A stretch of 64,000 bases of DNA from Campylobacteraceae bacterium (GTDB taxonomy: Bacteria > Campylobacterota > Campylobacteria > Campylobacterales > Sulfurospirillaceae): contig JALUBH010000046.1 of the NCBI GenBank assembly GCA_027050775.1, positions 82,410-146,409 of the forward strand, given 5' to 3'. A program made the position numbers and the translations under genes. Below the pieces are notes generated by a model. The model ran no database searches. It saw only the letters and a list, made by a program, of their open reading frames with translations, and was not told the origin of the DNA. Below, piece after piece: positions 35,821 through 45,046 of this stretch (positions are counted from its first letter, which is position 1; each line of letters begins with the position of its first letter).

Positions 35821-37550
35821 AACATATCTCAGATCCAGACCATACTATAAATCAGCGTTTACACAAACTTTATCCACCGAAGATAGCCGAACTTGCTGTC
35901 AACGATATGATTGATCTTATTTTCAAATATAAACATCGTATAATTTCTAAAGAGTATCATTTGAGTCAAAAAGATGTAATTTTAATTACTTACGGAGATC
36001 AGGTAAGTCATCATCATGAAGCATCGCTTCAAACTTTAAAAACATTTATGGATAAGCACTTAGCTAAACTGATCAATTCCATACATATACTGCCATTTTA
36101 TCTCTCCTCTTCCGATAATGGTTTTTCTGTTGTAAACTATAGTGTAGTTGACCATCATATGGGTTCTTGGCGTGAAATAGAAACTATTAGTGCTGAGTAT
36201 AGGTTGATGCTTGATGGGGTGATTAACCATGTATCACAATATTCTGACTGGTTCAAAGCATTTTTGGGATGTGATTCTTATTTTAAAGATTTTTTCATAG
36301 AAGTTGATCCGAAAATTGATCTATCCGAGGTTGTTCGTCCACGCTCTTCTCCACTTTTAAGTGATTTTGTAGATTGCGAGGGTAAAATTCACCATATTTG
36401 GACAACTTTCAGCAGAGACCAAGTAGATCTTAATTATAAAAATAATCGAGTTTTAAGCAATGTCTTGGATGCTCTTTTTTACTACATTGAAAAAGGAGCT
36501 ATACTTATTCGTTTCGATGCAATTGCCTTTATTTGGAAAGAGATTGGAACAAAATGTGTTCATCTTCCGCAAACGCATGAATTGATTCAGTTAATGCGAG
36601 AAATTTTACACGAGGTAGCTCCCGAGGTGATTATTATTACAGAAACAAATGTGCCTCACCGTGAAAATATTTCCTATTTTGGGAGTGGTGATGATGAAGC
36701 GCAGATGGTTTATAATTTTGCTTTACCTCCTTTATTGGTGCATTCCATGCTCCAATCTAATACTAAAACATTGACTTCATGGGCTAAAACACTAACTCTA
36801 CCAAGTGATAAGGTTTGTTTTTTTAATTTTACCGCTTCACATGACGGTATAGGCTTGCGTCCTGTAAAAGATATATTAAGTGATGATGAGGTAGATATGT
36901 TGGTGCAGAGCATTGAAGACCATGGGGGATTGGTTTCATATCGTGCTGAGGCAAATGGCTCCCAAAGTCCTTATGAGTTAAATTGTAGCTATATAGATGC
37001 TTTAACTCATCCTGATGAGAATGATGATATTCGCATAAAACGCATGCTGGTTGCACAAGGAAGTGCTTTAGTTATGCCAGGAGTTCCCGGGATATATTTT
37101 CATTCACTTGTTGGAGCAAGAAATTATCATTATGGAGTAAGAAGTACAGGTCTTAATCGTGCTATTAATCGTGAAAAATTTAATATTGATTGGTTAGAAA
37201 ATGAGCTAGCGATAGAGGGAAGTTTAGCAAAAACTATATTTGACAAATATAAACATCTTATCTCTATTCGTATTAATGAGAAAGCCTTTAGTCCCTTTGC
37301 GGCTTTTAGGTTTTACAAGAGCGATGAACGTTTGTTTGTGGTTGAGCGTATTAGCAATGATGCAAAAGAGTTAATATTGGCTATACATAACTTTTCAAAT
37401 GAGAAAGTATCATGTGATATACCTGAGTCGATTAGCTTTCCACTGCAAGATTTACTCATGGCGCACAAAGTAATCAATAGCCATCAAATAACATTAGAAC
37501 CCTATCAAATGATGTGGTTGAAAGGAAAAATCAATGGGCCTCTTTCATAA
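35817..37550 (+). CDS. GH13_18 sucrose-phosphorylase-family enzyme, probable glucosylglycerate phosphorylase
   Basis: A retaining phosphorylase that breaks an alpha-glucoside with phosphate to glucose 1-phosphate. The (beta/alpha)8 barrel has all three catalytic acids: nucleophile Asp234 in LIRFDAIAF, acid/base Glu276 in IIITETNVPH, and Asp343 in TASHDGIGLRP. LMLDGVINHVSQYSDWFK and GVPGIYFHSLVGARN are GH13_18 signatures. In 577 residues the length fits. Sucrose phosphorylase, glucosylglycerol and glucosylglycerate phosphorylases all belong here; the neighbouring glycerate kinase and gpgS favour the last. It overlaps gpgS by 4 bases and ends the operon. Confidence 0.85.
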   Translation: MKHISDPDHTINQRLHKLYPPKIAELAVNDMIDLIFKYKHRIISKEYHLSQKDVILITYGDQVSHHHEASLQTLKTFMDKHLAKLINSIHILPFYLSSSDNGFSVVNYSVVDHHMGSWREIETISAEYRLMLDGVINHVSQYSDWFKAFLGCDSYFKDFFIEVDPKIDLSEVVRPRSSPLLSDFVDCEGKIHHIWTTFSRDQVDLNYKNNRVLSNVLDALFYYIEKGAILIRFDAIAFIWKEIGTKCVHLPQTHELIQLMREILHEVAPEVIIITETNVPHRENISYFGSGDDEAQMVYNFALPPLLVHSMLQSNTKTLTSWAKTLTLPSDKVCFFNFTASHDGIGLRPVKDILSDDEVDMLVQSIEDHGGLVSYRAEANGSQSPYELNCSYIDALTHPDENDDIRIKRMLVAQGSALVMPGVPGIYFHSLVGARNYHYGVRSTGLNRAINREKFNIDWLENELAIEGSLAKTIFDKYKHLISIRINEKAFSPFAAFRFYKSDERLFVVERISNDAKELILAIHNFSNEKVSCDIPESISFPLQDLLMAHKVINSHQITLEPYQMMWLKGKINGPLS

Positions 37551-37641
37551 CTATTTCGTGAAGCTCGGACCAATGGTGGGATTTGCCTCATAAGAAATAA
37601 TTTTGTAAGAAGTACGATAAAATAAATTTACACCTACTTGC

Positions 37642-38310
37642 TTAAAAATTGCAAAACCTATACCCCACTCCTGAGATATTTTCTATGATATCTATAGAAA
37701 ATTTTTTTCTTAAAACCTTGACAAATGTTTTTAGTGAGTTTTGACTCATGATATCATTCTGCCAGACACTGTCTTGGATATCTTGATATGTTGTTATATA
37801 ATTTTTATTTTTATATAGCAGTTTTAGAAATAGCTTCTCTCTGTTTGTAATTCTTGCTTTGTTATGTTTGTATAAAATTTGCATAGAATTAAAGTCTATA
37901 CTTATATCTTCATTTAAAATAATCATATCTGACTTTTTATCAAAAATATCTTCTAGAGCAATTTGTAGTTTTTGTGCATTTATAGGCTTAAGAATAAAAT
38001 GGTTTACTTTTAGATTTATCAACTCTAGTAGATACTCTTCATTGCTGTAAGCTGTGAGTATAATTAGTGGGGTATCGCTCTCTTTGGCTCTTATTTTTTT
38101 TACTAAAGATATGCCGTTCATATTTGGCATATCTATATCGGTGATAATAGCATCCGGTTTAGATTTTTTATATGCCTTGTAAGCCTCATCTCCGTCATTA
38201 GCCTCTATAACCTCTTTAAAATAAAAATTAAGTGTATTTACAAGTCTTTTTCTAACACCTATATTGTCTTCTACACAAAGAATCTTTAGTGTTTTTAGTC
38301 TATTTAACAT
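37642..38310 (-). CDS. OmpR-family response regulator
   Basis: A 222-residue two-component regulator. The receiver domain (about 8-122) has acidic residues ED near 14-15, phosphoacceptor Asp58 in AIITDIDMPNMNG, and switch Thr/Lys in ILTAYS and ILKPINAQ. The winged-helix DNA-binding domain (about 145-222) includes ITNREKLFLKLLYKNKN, the Thr-rich recognition region NSLKTFVKVLRKKF and the ending GVGYRF. Its start overlaps the histidine kinase stop by 11 bases. The target genes cannot be told; convergent with the glucosylglycerate operon, with no clear terminator between. Confidence 0.92.
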   Translation of the reverse strand: MLNRLKTLKILCVEDNIGVRKRLVNTLNFYFKEVIEANDGDEAYKAYKKSKPDAIITDIDMPNMNGISLVKKIRAKESDTPLIILTAYSNEEYLLELINLKVNHFILKPINAQKLQIALEDIFDKKSDMIILNEDISIDFNSMQILYKHNKARITNREKLFLKLLYKNKNYITTYQDIQDSVWQNDIMSQNSLKTFVKVLRKKFSIDIIENISGVGYRFCNF

Positions 38311-39805
38311 TTTGCACCTCTATCGTAAATCTTGCACCAAGTTTTATGTTTTCTACCCATAATTTTCCACCCATACTCTTTTCAATAATCATCTTGGACA
38401 TATATAATCCCAAACCCGTGCCGTCAACCTTGTCTTTTGTACTAAAATAAGGTTCAAAAATTTTACTGATTATCTTATGGTCGATTCCGCCTGCATTATC
38501 ACTAATCCGAAGATAGGATTTTGTTCCTTTTGTGTATATTTCAAGATAGATAGTTGGATTTTTTATTTTTCTCTGCGTTAAAATATCTCTTGCGTTTAAA
38601 AATATATTCAAAATTACTTGAGCAAACTCATTTGGATAACCAAATGAGTTTGCTCTTTGCTCTTTTCTTTGTATATTTATACCGGAATTTATGATAGTAG
38701 CTCCCATGAGCGTCATGGCCTCATCAATAGCAACATTGATACAAAATCTCTCCTTCTTTTTATCAGGTTTAAAAAAGTTTTTAAAATCTTTTATGGTTCT
38801 GCTCATGAAATCTGTGATTCTATCCCCATCTTTTGCACATTCGAGTATGTAATCACTATCAAGTTTTTTAAACTTGTAGGCAGTTTCCATCTCCATAAAA
38901 ATTCCACTTATCTCGCTTAAGGGCTGTTTCCATTGGTGAGCTATCATGCTGAGCATTTCACCCATTTGAGCAAGTCTTGACTGATAAAAAAGAGCTCGAT
39001 CTTTTTTTTGTGATTCTTCTATGGCCTTTTCGATTTTTGTTTTTAGAGTTGCTTCATTTTCATCTACCTTTTTTCTATATGAGTTTAGAGCATTTATGAT
39101 ATTTTTTGAGATAAAAAAAGATAAAATCCCAACTAAAAACATGAACAAAAGTGCTATCAGAATTATAGTTTGTATCTGTTTATTTATCCTTTCTTGCAGA
39201 AGAGCTTTTTCTTCCTTTATGGATTTTGAAATGTCATCCATATATAAACCGGAGCCTATCACCCATTTCCAAGGAGCATACAGCTTTACAAATCCCAGCT
39301 TCTTGCTTATCTTTTTTTCATTTGGTTTTCGCCAATAATACTCCAAAAAACCACCATCTGGATTTTTAGCGGCTATATTTATGAAAGCCTTTGTTATAAA
39401 TTTTCCTGATTCATCTTTTAGATTTATATCATATTTTCCTACACTCTTTTTTCTGAATGGGTGAGAGATGAGATAATAGTCAGTATTGTGTATCCAGATG
39501 TAGCCATTGTCACCATAGCGAATAGTATCTATATAATCAGTAAGTATTTTTTTAAGTTTTACTTCACCTATATCCGCCAATTTTACTCTATGATAATCGA
39601 TATAAGCAATCACACGATTCACTTGCGAAACTAAAAGAGCCTTTTGTTTTAGTATATATCTAGTCTCCAATATCTTACTTTGACTCTTGAAATAACTATT
39701 TTGAGAGTCAATTAAAAAGGAGGTGACAAAAGTGCTTAGGATAATGATAGTGAAGATTGGTGTTAAGATGATGAGTTTAGGTATATTTTTTTCACTAAAA
39801 AGCAT
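38300..39805 (-). CDS. Cache-domain sensor histidine kinase
   Basis: A 501-residue membrane kinase. Two membrane helices (about 12-34 and 212-236) bracket a periplasmic single Cache domain with DNGYIWIHNTDYYLISHP and GGFLEYYWRKP near 95-170. A coiled linker leads to the phosphoacceptor His290 in MLSMIAHQWKQPLSEISG, the H-box typical of this phylum, then N-box EFAQVILNIFLNARDIL, G1 DNAGGID, F-box and G2 GTGLGLYMSKMIIEKSMGG. It signals to the response regulator just downstream. Cache domains commonly bind small organic acids or amino acids. Confidence 0.92.
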   Translation of the reverse strand: MLFSEKNIPKLIILTPIFTIIILSTFVTSFLIDSQNSYFKSQSKILETRYILKQKALLVSQVNRVIAYIDYHRVKLADIGEVKLKKILTDYIDTIRYGDNGYIWIHNTDYYLISHPFRKKSVGKYDINLKDESGKFITKAFINIAAKNPDGGFLEYYWRKPNEKKISKKLGFVKLYAPWKWVIGSGLYMDDISKSIKEEKALLQERINKQIQTIILIALLFMFLVGILSFFISKNIINALNSYRKKVDENEATLKTKIEKAIEESQKKDRALFYQSRLAQMGEMLSMIAHQWKQPLSEISGIFMEMETAYKFKKLDSDYILECAKDGDRITDFMSRTIKDFKNFFKPDKKKERFCINVAIDEAMTLMGATIINSGINIQRKEQRANSFGYPNEFAQVILNIFLNARDILTQRKIKNPTIYLEIYTKGTKSYLRISDNAGGIDHKIISKIFEPYFSTKDKVDGTGLGLYMSKMIIEKSMGGKLWVENIKLGARFTIEVQNVK

Positions 39806-39816
39806 ATACTCTGTTT

Positions 39817-40032
39817 TTACCTATTTTTGTCTAGATTATATAAGTGATTTTGTTTTGAAAGCTCTTCATATTTTATAATTTTACTAGATTTTAAAGACCT
39901 GCTTTTGCAACTATTTTTTTGAAAATAGGAGTCTTTCCCAAATGGTTTGGTTTCGGCAAATTTTATATACAAATATGAAAATGCCAAAGCCCATATTATG
40001 TAAAAAATCAGTTGTTTAATTTTTTGTTTCAA
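39817..40032 (-). CDS. Small membrane protein upstream of the kinase
   Basis: A 71-residue reading frame with one N-terminal membrane helix (about 8-25, LIFYIIWALAFSYLYIKF) and a basic polar tail. The start is TTG with AGGA 8 bases upstream, and the gene ends 11 bases before the kinase, so it is plausibly cotranscribed with the two-component pair. No family recognised. It may be an accessory to the kinase, or only a chance frame; I give it even odds. Confidence 0.5.
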   Translation of the reverse strand: MKQKIKQLIFYIIWALAFSYLYIKFAETKPFGKDSYFQKNSCKSRSLKSSKIIKYEELSKQNHLYNLDKNR

Positions 40033-40099
40033 AATGTTTATCCTAAAAATATTTCATAATAAATAACCTTATACACCATATCATATCGGTGAAGTTATT

Positions 40100-40105
40100 A
40101 TTATA
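40100..40105 (-). promoter_or_regulatory. Candidate -10 for the small protein/two-component operon
   Basis: Minus-strand TATAAT, about 70 bases before the TTG at 40032, in the 137-base gap behind ackA. It is the best match in the gap; no -35 is evident. Confidence 0.35.
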
Positions 40106-40169
40106 TCGAAATTGTACAGCAATATCGTTTTTTTAGCCATAACGAGACTACTGCACAAAGGATTGTTGT

Positions 40170-41354
40170 TTATGAAATTAAAGATTTGACTTGCAAAGCA
40201 ATTTCTAGCTCTTCGTTTGTTGGAATTACCAAAACTTTTACTCTGCTGTCTTTTGAACTTATATCTACTATATCTTTTGCTCTTTGGTTGTTTACTTCTA
40301 AATCAAGCGATATGCCCAAGTTGTTTAAATCAGAGCAACTGTTTTTTCTTACATCCATATCATTTTCACCAATTCCGCCGGTAAAAATCAAGCAATCAAC
40401 TCTACCCAAAGCTGCAGAGTAAGAGCCTATATATTTTTTTATTCTATAGCTAAACATATCTAATGCCAATTTTGCTTTTTCATCACCTTTTTGAGCTATT
40501 TCACCGACTTCTCTCATGTCATTATTTCCACAAATACCTTTGAGCCCGCTTTTTTTATTTAGCATATTGTCAAGCTCGTCTATACTTTTCCCTTCAACTC
40601 TTGCAAGATAGAAAATGATGGCCGGATCTATATCACCACATCTTGTACCCATAATCAAGCCTTCAAGCGGAGTTAAGCCCATGGATGTATCTATGCTTTT
40701 TCCATTTTTAACAGCACTCATGCTAGCACCATTCCCCAAGTGAAGTGTTATGGCATTTAGTTTGTTTATATCGATATTTAGGTATTTTGCCGCTTCTTTG
40801 GTAACAAAGTGATGAGATGTGCCATGAAATCCATATCTTCTCACCCCATCTTTTTCATAAGTTTCATAAGGAAGTGCGTACATGTAGGCATGAGGCGGTA
40901 TGCTTGAGTGAAAAGCTGTATCAAATACAGCTACCTGAGGAACATTTGGACAGTGCTCAATCGAACTCTTGATTCCTTCTAAGTTTGCAGGATTATGAAG
41001 AGGTGCTAGTGGGATAAGTTTCTCTATCTGTTTTATCACACTTTCGTTTATGATTACGGGCTTTGAAAACTCTTCTCCACCGTGTACTACCCTGTGTCCT
41101 ATACCATCAACTTCACATAAGTCTTTTATGATTTTTGACTCTATCAAAAGTGAATTCATGATCTCCAAACCCTCTTGATGGTTTGGAATAGCTATGTTTC
41201 TTTCTAGCTCCTTGTCCCCAAATTTTATCTTTGCGCAAGATTGTTTTTCTCCTATCTGCTCTATGATTCCAGATACTAGTGATTCATTTGTTTTGGCATT
41301 GAAGAGTTGAAATTTTATAGAAGAACTTCCACTGTTTAGCACTAATATTTTCAT
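40170..41354 (-). CDS. ackA: Acetate kinase
   Basis: Interconverts acetyl phosphate + ADP and acetate + ATP. The 394 residues start with ILVLNSGSSSIKFQLF, and include the active-site region VDGIGHRVVHGGEEFS, AVFDTAFHSSIPPHAY, RRYGFHGTSHHFV with catalytic His, LHLGNGASMSA, DTSMGLTPLEGLIMGTRCGD and IFTGGIGEND. Length is normal. It follows pta after 3 bases and uses its product. Together they give acetate uptake or overflow and substrate-level ATP. Confidence 0.97.
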   Translation of the reverse strand: MKILVLNSGSSSIKFQLFNAKTNESLVSGIIEQIGEKQSCAKIKFGDKELERNIAIPNHQEGLEIMNSLLIESKIIKDLCEVDGIGHRVVHGGEEFSKPVIINESVIKQIEKLIPLAPLHNPANLEGIKSSIEHCPNVPQVAVFDTAFHSSIPPHAYMYALPYETYEKDGVRRYGFHGTSHHFVTKEAAKYLNIDINKLNAITLHLGNGASMSAVKNGKSIDTSMGLTPLEGLIMGTRCGDIDPAIIFYLARVEGKSIDELDNMLNKKSGLKGICGNNDMREVGEIAQKGDEKAKLALDMFSYRIKKYIGSYSAALGRVDCLIFTGGIGENDMDVRKNSCSDLNNLGISLDLEVNNQRAKDIVDISSKDSRVKVLVIPTNEELEIALQVKSLIS

Positions 41355-41357
41355 TTT

Positions 41358-43451
41358 TTATTCTCCTTGTGCCTGTATGGCGGTAATTGCAACTGTATTT
41401 ACGATATCAGCTACCAAACAACCTCTACTCAGGTCATTTACCGGTTTGTTTAAACCTTGCAAAACAGGTCCTATGGCTATGGCGCCTGAGCTTCTTTGAA
41501 CTGCTTTATATGTGTTGTTTCCTGTGTTTAGATCAGGAAAGATAAACACCGTAGCTTTTCCTGCAACCTTACTATTTGGAAGTTTTGTTTTTGCTACTTT
41601 TGCATCTATGGCGGCATCATACTGAATAGGTCCTTCAACTAATAAGTCAGGCATTTTGTCTTTTACTATATTTGCTGCAACTCTTACTTTCTCCACATCA
41701 TCACCCTTGCCTGAATCTCCGGTTGAATAAGAAAGCATCGCTACTCTTGGTTCTATTCCAAACATTTTTGCAGTTTGTGACGAAGTTATTGCTATTTGAG
41801 CAAGTTGTTCGGCATTTGGGTCTTGGTTTACTGCACAATCTCCATAAACCAAAACTTTTGTATCTAAACACATGAAAAATACACTCGAAACTATAGATAT
41901 GTTTGGCTTTGTTTTTATGATTTGAAGAGCCGGTCTTATGGTATCTTGTGTAGTGTGAACTGCACCTGAAACCATACCATCTGCATCACCACAGTGAACC
42001 ATCATGGTTGCGAAATAACTGTCTAATTCGAGCGATTGTCTTGCAACTTCGAGAGTTAAACCTTTTTTCTTTCTTAGTTCATAAAAAACATTTACATATT
42101 TGTCCATCAGTGGTGATGTTTTTGGATTTATAAAGGTAGCCTTTGATATATCTATGCCTAAGGTTTTGCTTTTTTCAAAAACCTTTTTCTTATCTCCCAA
42201 GAGAATGATTTGTGCAACATCTCTTCTTAGCAATATCTCTGTAGCCCTCAATATCCTCTCATCACTGCACTCGGGCAAAACTATTCTTTTTTTATTTGAC
42301 CGTGCTCTTTCAAAAAGACCAAATTCAAACATAATCGGAGTAACAGTATCACTTACGATATCTGACACAATCTTATTTTCTAGATAGTTTGTGTCAACAT
42401 TTGATGAAAAAAGACCCATAGCAAGTGCGATTTTTCTATCACTTTGTGGTGTTATTGTAGCTGGCACATCTTTGACTTTCATAGCAGTAGTATATGTATC
42501 TTCTTCAACGCTCAGTATCGGCATTGTGCACTTATCAAAACCGCCAAATAGCTGTTTTATAGACTTATGGGGTAGTATGCCACCTGTCAAAAGTATGCCT
42601 GAGATTGTTGGATAATTTTTAGAAAACACCGAACTAAGTGAACCTATGATGATGTCAGACCTGTCTCCAGGAACTATAATCAAATCTCCGTCTTCAAGAT
42701 ATTTTAGAAAATTCTCTAGTTTCATGGCAGCTATTTTACTCTGTCTAACAACTCTTCTTAAGTCTTTCTCTTCTCCTAGTATCTGTATGCAATCTAGATT
42801 TTTTTTAATCTCTGCAACGGTTGGAGTATCGAGTTCTTTTACCTCTTCCAATAGGTACACCGGAATCTCTTTTGTATTTAGTGATAGTAGATTTCCTCTC
42901 AATTCATTTGTAATCTTTGGATCTATTCTATTGATGAAAGTAGCTATGTGGGTACAGCCCGCATTTTTGATGGCTTCTGTCTCAATAGATATTTCATCAA
43001 AAATCTCTAAGGCATTTTTATTTTTACCTTTTAGAACACTTATGTATGGCGTTCCTAGGTTTTGTGCGATGGACAAATTAATATCAAAATCCAAAGTATG
43101 AGAAAACGAAGAATTATGTAGCCCCTCTAGCACAACAAAATCATACTTTGCCTCTAATTTTTTAAATTTTTCAAGTAGTGATTCAATAAAATAATTAAAT
43201 TTATTATCTGCCAATAATTTTTCTACTTCATGAGTTTCAAACCCGTATGTATCTTCGTATGACATGTCTAATGAATACTTTTCCAAAACAAAAGATATAT
43301 CGTGATCTTTTCCACCTAAGTCATCAATAACAGGTCTAAAAAATGCAACTTTTCCTAATTTTCCTTTCAAGAGCTCCATAATTCCCATCGTGATTATCAA
43401 GCTACCTGTGGCTGGCTCTAATGACGAGATATAAAGACTGTTTGATTTCAT
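41358..43451 (-). CDS. pta: Phosphate acetyltransferase (long form)
   Basis: Converts acetyl-CoA and phosphate to acetyl phosphate. The 697-residue long form has an N-terminal BioD-like P-loop domain (about 1-200, SLEPATGSLIITMGIMELL), a DRTGG domain (about 215-325, DLIIVPGDRSDII), and the C-terminal catalytic domain (about 370-690) with RIVLPECSDERILRATE, DADGMVSGAVHTTQDTIRPAL, AMLSYSTGDSGKG, VEGPIQYDAAID and FIFPDLNTGNNTYK. GGGGGAA is the ribosome site before the ATG. The 158-base gap upstream of it, after murF, most likely contains the pta promoter. Confidence 0.96.
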   Translation of the reverse strand: MKSNSLYISSLEPATGSLIITMGIMELLKGKLGKVAFFRPVIDDLGGKDHDISFVLEKYSLDMSYEDTYGFETHEVEKLLADNKFNYFIESLLEKFKKLEAKYDFVVLEGLHNSSFSHTLDFDINLSIAQNLGTPYISVLKGKNKNALEIFDEISIETEAIKNAGCTHIATFINRIDPKITNELRGNLLSLNTKEIPVYLLEEVKELDTPTVAEIKKNLDCIQILGEEKDLRRVVRQSKIAAMKLENFLKYLEDGDLIIVPGDRSDIIIGSLSSVFSKNYPTISGILLTGGILPHKSIKQLFGGFDKCTMPILSVEEDTYTTAMKVKDVPATITPQSDRKIALAMGLFSSNVDTNYLENKIVSDIVSDTVTPIMFEFGLFERARSNKKRIVLPECSDERILRATEILLRRDVAQIILLGDKKKVFEKSKTLGIDISKATFINPKTSPLMDKYVNVFYELRKKKGLTLEVARQSLELDSYFATMMVHCGDADGMVSGAVHTTQDTIRPALQIIKTKPNISIVSSVFFMCLDTKVLVYGDCAVNQDPNAEQLAQIAITSSQTAKMFGIEPRVAMLSYSTGDSGKGDDVEKVRVAANIVKDKMPDLLVEGPIQYDAAIDAKVAKTKLPNSKVAGKATVFIFPDLNTGNNTYKAVQRSSGAIAIGPVLQGLNKPVNDLSRGCLVADIVNTVAITAIQAQGE

Positions 43452-43609
43452 AATTCCCCCTAATTTTTTTGACTAATCTCACCAAGTAAACTCTAATGAG
43501 ACCAAAGCACAGTATAGATACCCATAATATCAATAGATAGTCTATAATTGTACCGCAACAATATAGCAAAGTTATAATAAAAAATATGCAAAATTTTAAA
43601 ACTAAATTT

Positions 43610-45046
43610 TTACATAAAGGTAGGGGCATCATTTGAAAAAAGTATCAAATCCCCACTAAATGTGTAACCTGCCAAAACAGACTGTAGTTTTTCTTTGTCT
43701 TTAAGTATTAGTTTCTGTGCTTTTTTGATGTTTTGGTCTAAAATTTTTTGATTTGTTTTTCCAGTTATGATAACTAAATCAAAAATTTCATCTATCTTCT
43801 TGGCAAGCTCTATATTTGCCTCCATATTGCTCTCTATAATACCGGGGGTCACTATAACACGCCTCTTTTTATAGCTTGACACCAAATCATAGGAGCTAAG
43901 CATCCCCTGCAGATTTCCATTGAAACTGTCATCAATGATAATTTTTCCATTTGCCTCTAACTTTTGAAGTCTATGTTCAACTCCTTTTATATGTGCTATA
44001 CTCTTTTTTATCTCATTAATCTCTATGCCTAGGTATAGAGCCGTAAGTATGACTACTTCAAGGTTATCTGCATTAAAAGCACCAAGGAGTTTGGTGTGAA
44101 AAGCTTCATCTTTTTTATTTAACGCAATTGTAAAATCTATACCATTTAGATTTGCATCCAAATCTTTGATATCATCTCCATATATAACTATATTTTTATC
44201 TTTTTTTACATTTGCACTTGCGTGAATAAATGCAATCTCTAGCCTATTCGAATTTAAGAGTTCCATCTTTGTATTTCTTATATTTTCCAAGTTTTTAAAG
44301 TACTCTATATGCTGCTCCCCAATCTGCGCCACAATAGATATATAAGGATTGATAAATCTAGCTATTTCGTCTATGTCTCCTCTTTGCCTAGCCCCTGCTT
44401 CTACTATATAAAAATCAATATCATCCCTCAAATTGTCATTTATATCTCTTATGATTCCACCTAGCGTATTAACGCTTTTTGGTGTTTTATATACTTTATA
44501 TCTTGAAGATAACACTTCATACAGAAAGTTTTTGATACTCGTTTTTCCATAGCTTGCAGTGATAGCTATAATCTTTAGGTTTTTATTTGAGTTTAGCTTC
44601 TTTAGCGCTCTTTTTTTAAAATCATTAAATAGTATTTTTTCATACAAATAACTTGCTAGATAGGAGAAAAACAGAGGCAGAATAACCCCAAACAGTCGGC
44701 ATTTTGAACTTAAAAGACATAAAATATCTTGAAATACAACAGCCAGAATTAAAAAGGCAAAAAACCTCTTAATCCTAGGTGTAAAGACTAGCTTTTTATC
44801 TAGTTTTCTATACCATAAAAACATGGTTGGCAGTAAAAGAAGATAGAAATAAAAGAGAAAATACAAACCGCTCAAATAGTAAACAAAAATAGGAACAAAA
44901 AAGAAGTACAAGTGCCAATCATATCTATTAAAATGAAATAAAACTCTCTTGATTCTATAACTGTACCACTGCATAGCGCTGATAAAATAGTACCCTAAAA
45001 GCAAAATAAAAACAACATGTGTAAAAAGATAAAAATATTCTATCAT
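43610..45046 (-). CDS. murF: MurF with extended membrane N-terminus
   Basis: UDP-N-acetylmuramoyl-tripeptide-D-alanyl-D-alanine ligase adds the last dipeptide to the peptidoglycan precursor. The central ligase domain begins near residue 155 with the P-loop IIAITASYGKTSIKNFLYE, later VEAGARQRGDIDEIA, and the C-terminal domain has IIDDSFNGNLQGMLSS. Before it, residues 1-150 hold about five hydrophobic helices, so the enzyme is membrane-bound, as in Campylobacter. At 478 residues it lacks room for the usual N-terminal UDP-binding domain. It overlaps the hydrolase gene by 4 bases. Confidence 0.85.
   Translation of the reverse strand: MIEYFYLFTHVVFILLLGYYFISAMQWYSYRIKRVLFHFNRYDWHLYFFFVPIFVYYLSGLYFLFYFYLLLLPTMFLWYRKLDKKLVFTPRIKRFFAFLILAVVFQDILCLLSSKCRLFGVILPLFFSYLASYLYEKILFNDFKKRALKKLNSNKNLKIIAITASYGKTSIKNFLYEVLSSRYKVYKTPKSVNTLGGIIRDINDNLRDDIDFYIVEAGARQRGDIDEIARFINPYISIVAQIGEQHIEYFKNLENIRNTKMELLNSNRLEIAFIHASANVKKDKNIVIYGDDIKDLDANLNGIDFTIALNKKDEAFHTKLLGAFNADNLEVVILTALYLGIEINEIKKSIAHIKGVEHRLQKLEANGKIIIDDSFNGNLQGMLSSYDLVSSYKKRRVIVTPGIIESNMEANIELAKKIDEIFDLVIITGKTNQKILDQNIKKAQKLILKDKEKLQSVLAGYTFSGDLILFSNDAPTFM

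Noticed and set aside
43402..43632. 76-codon hydrophobic frame between murF and pta
   Set aside because: Overlaps both genes in another frame, has no ribosome site, and its hydrophobicity follows from the T-rich intergenic DNA.
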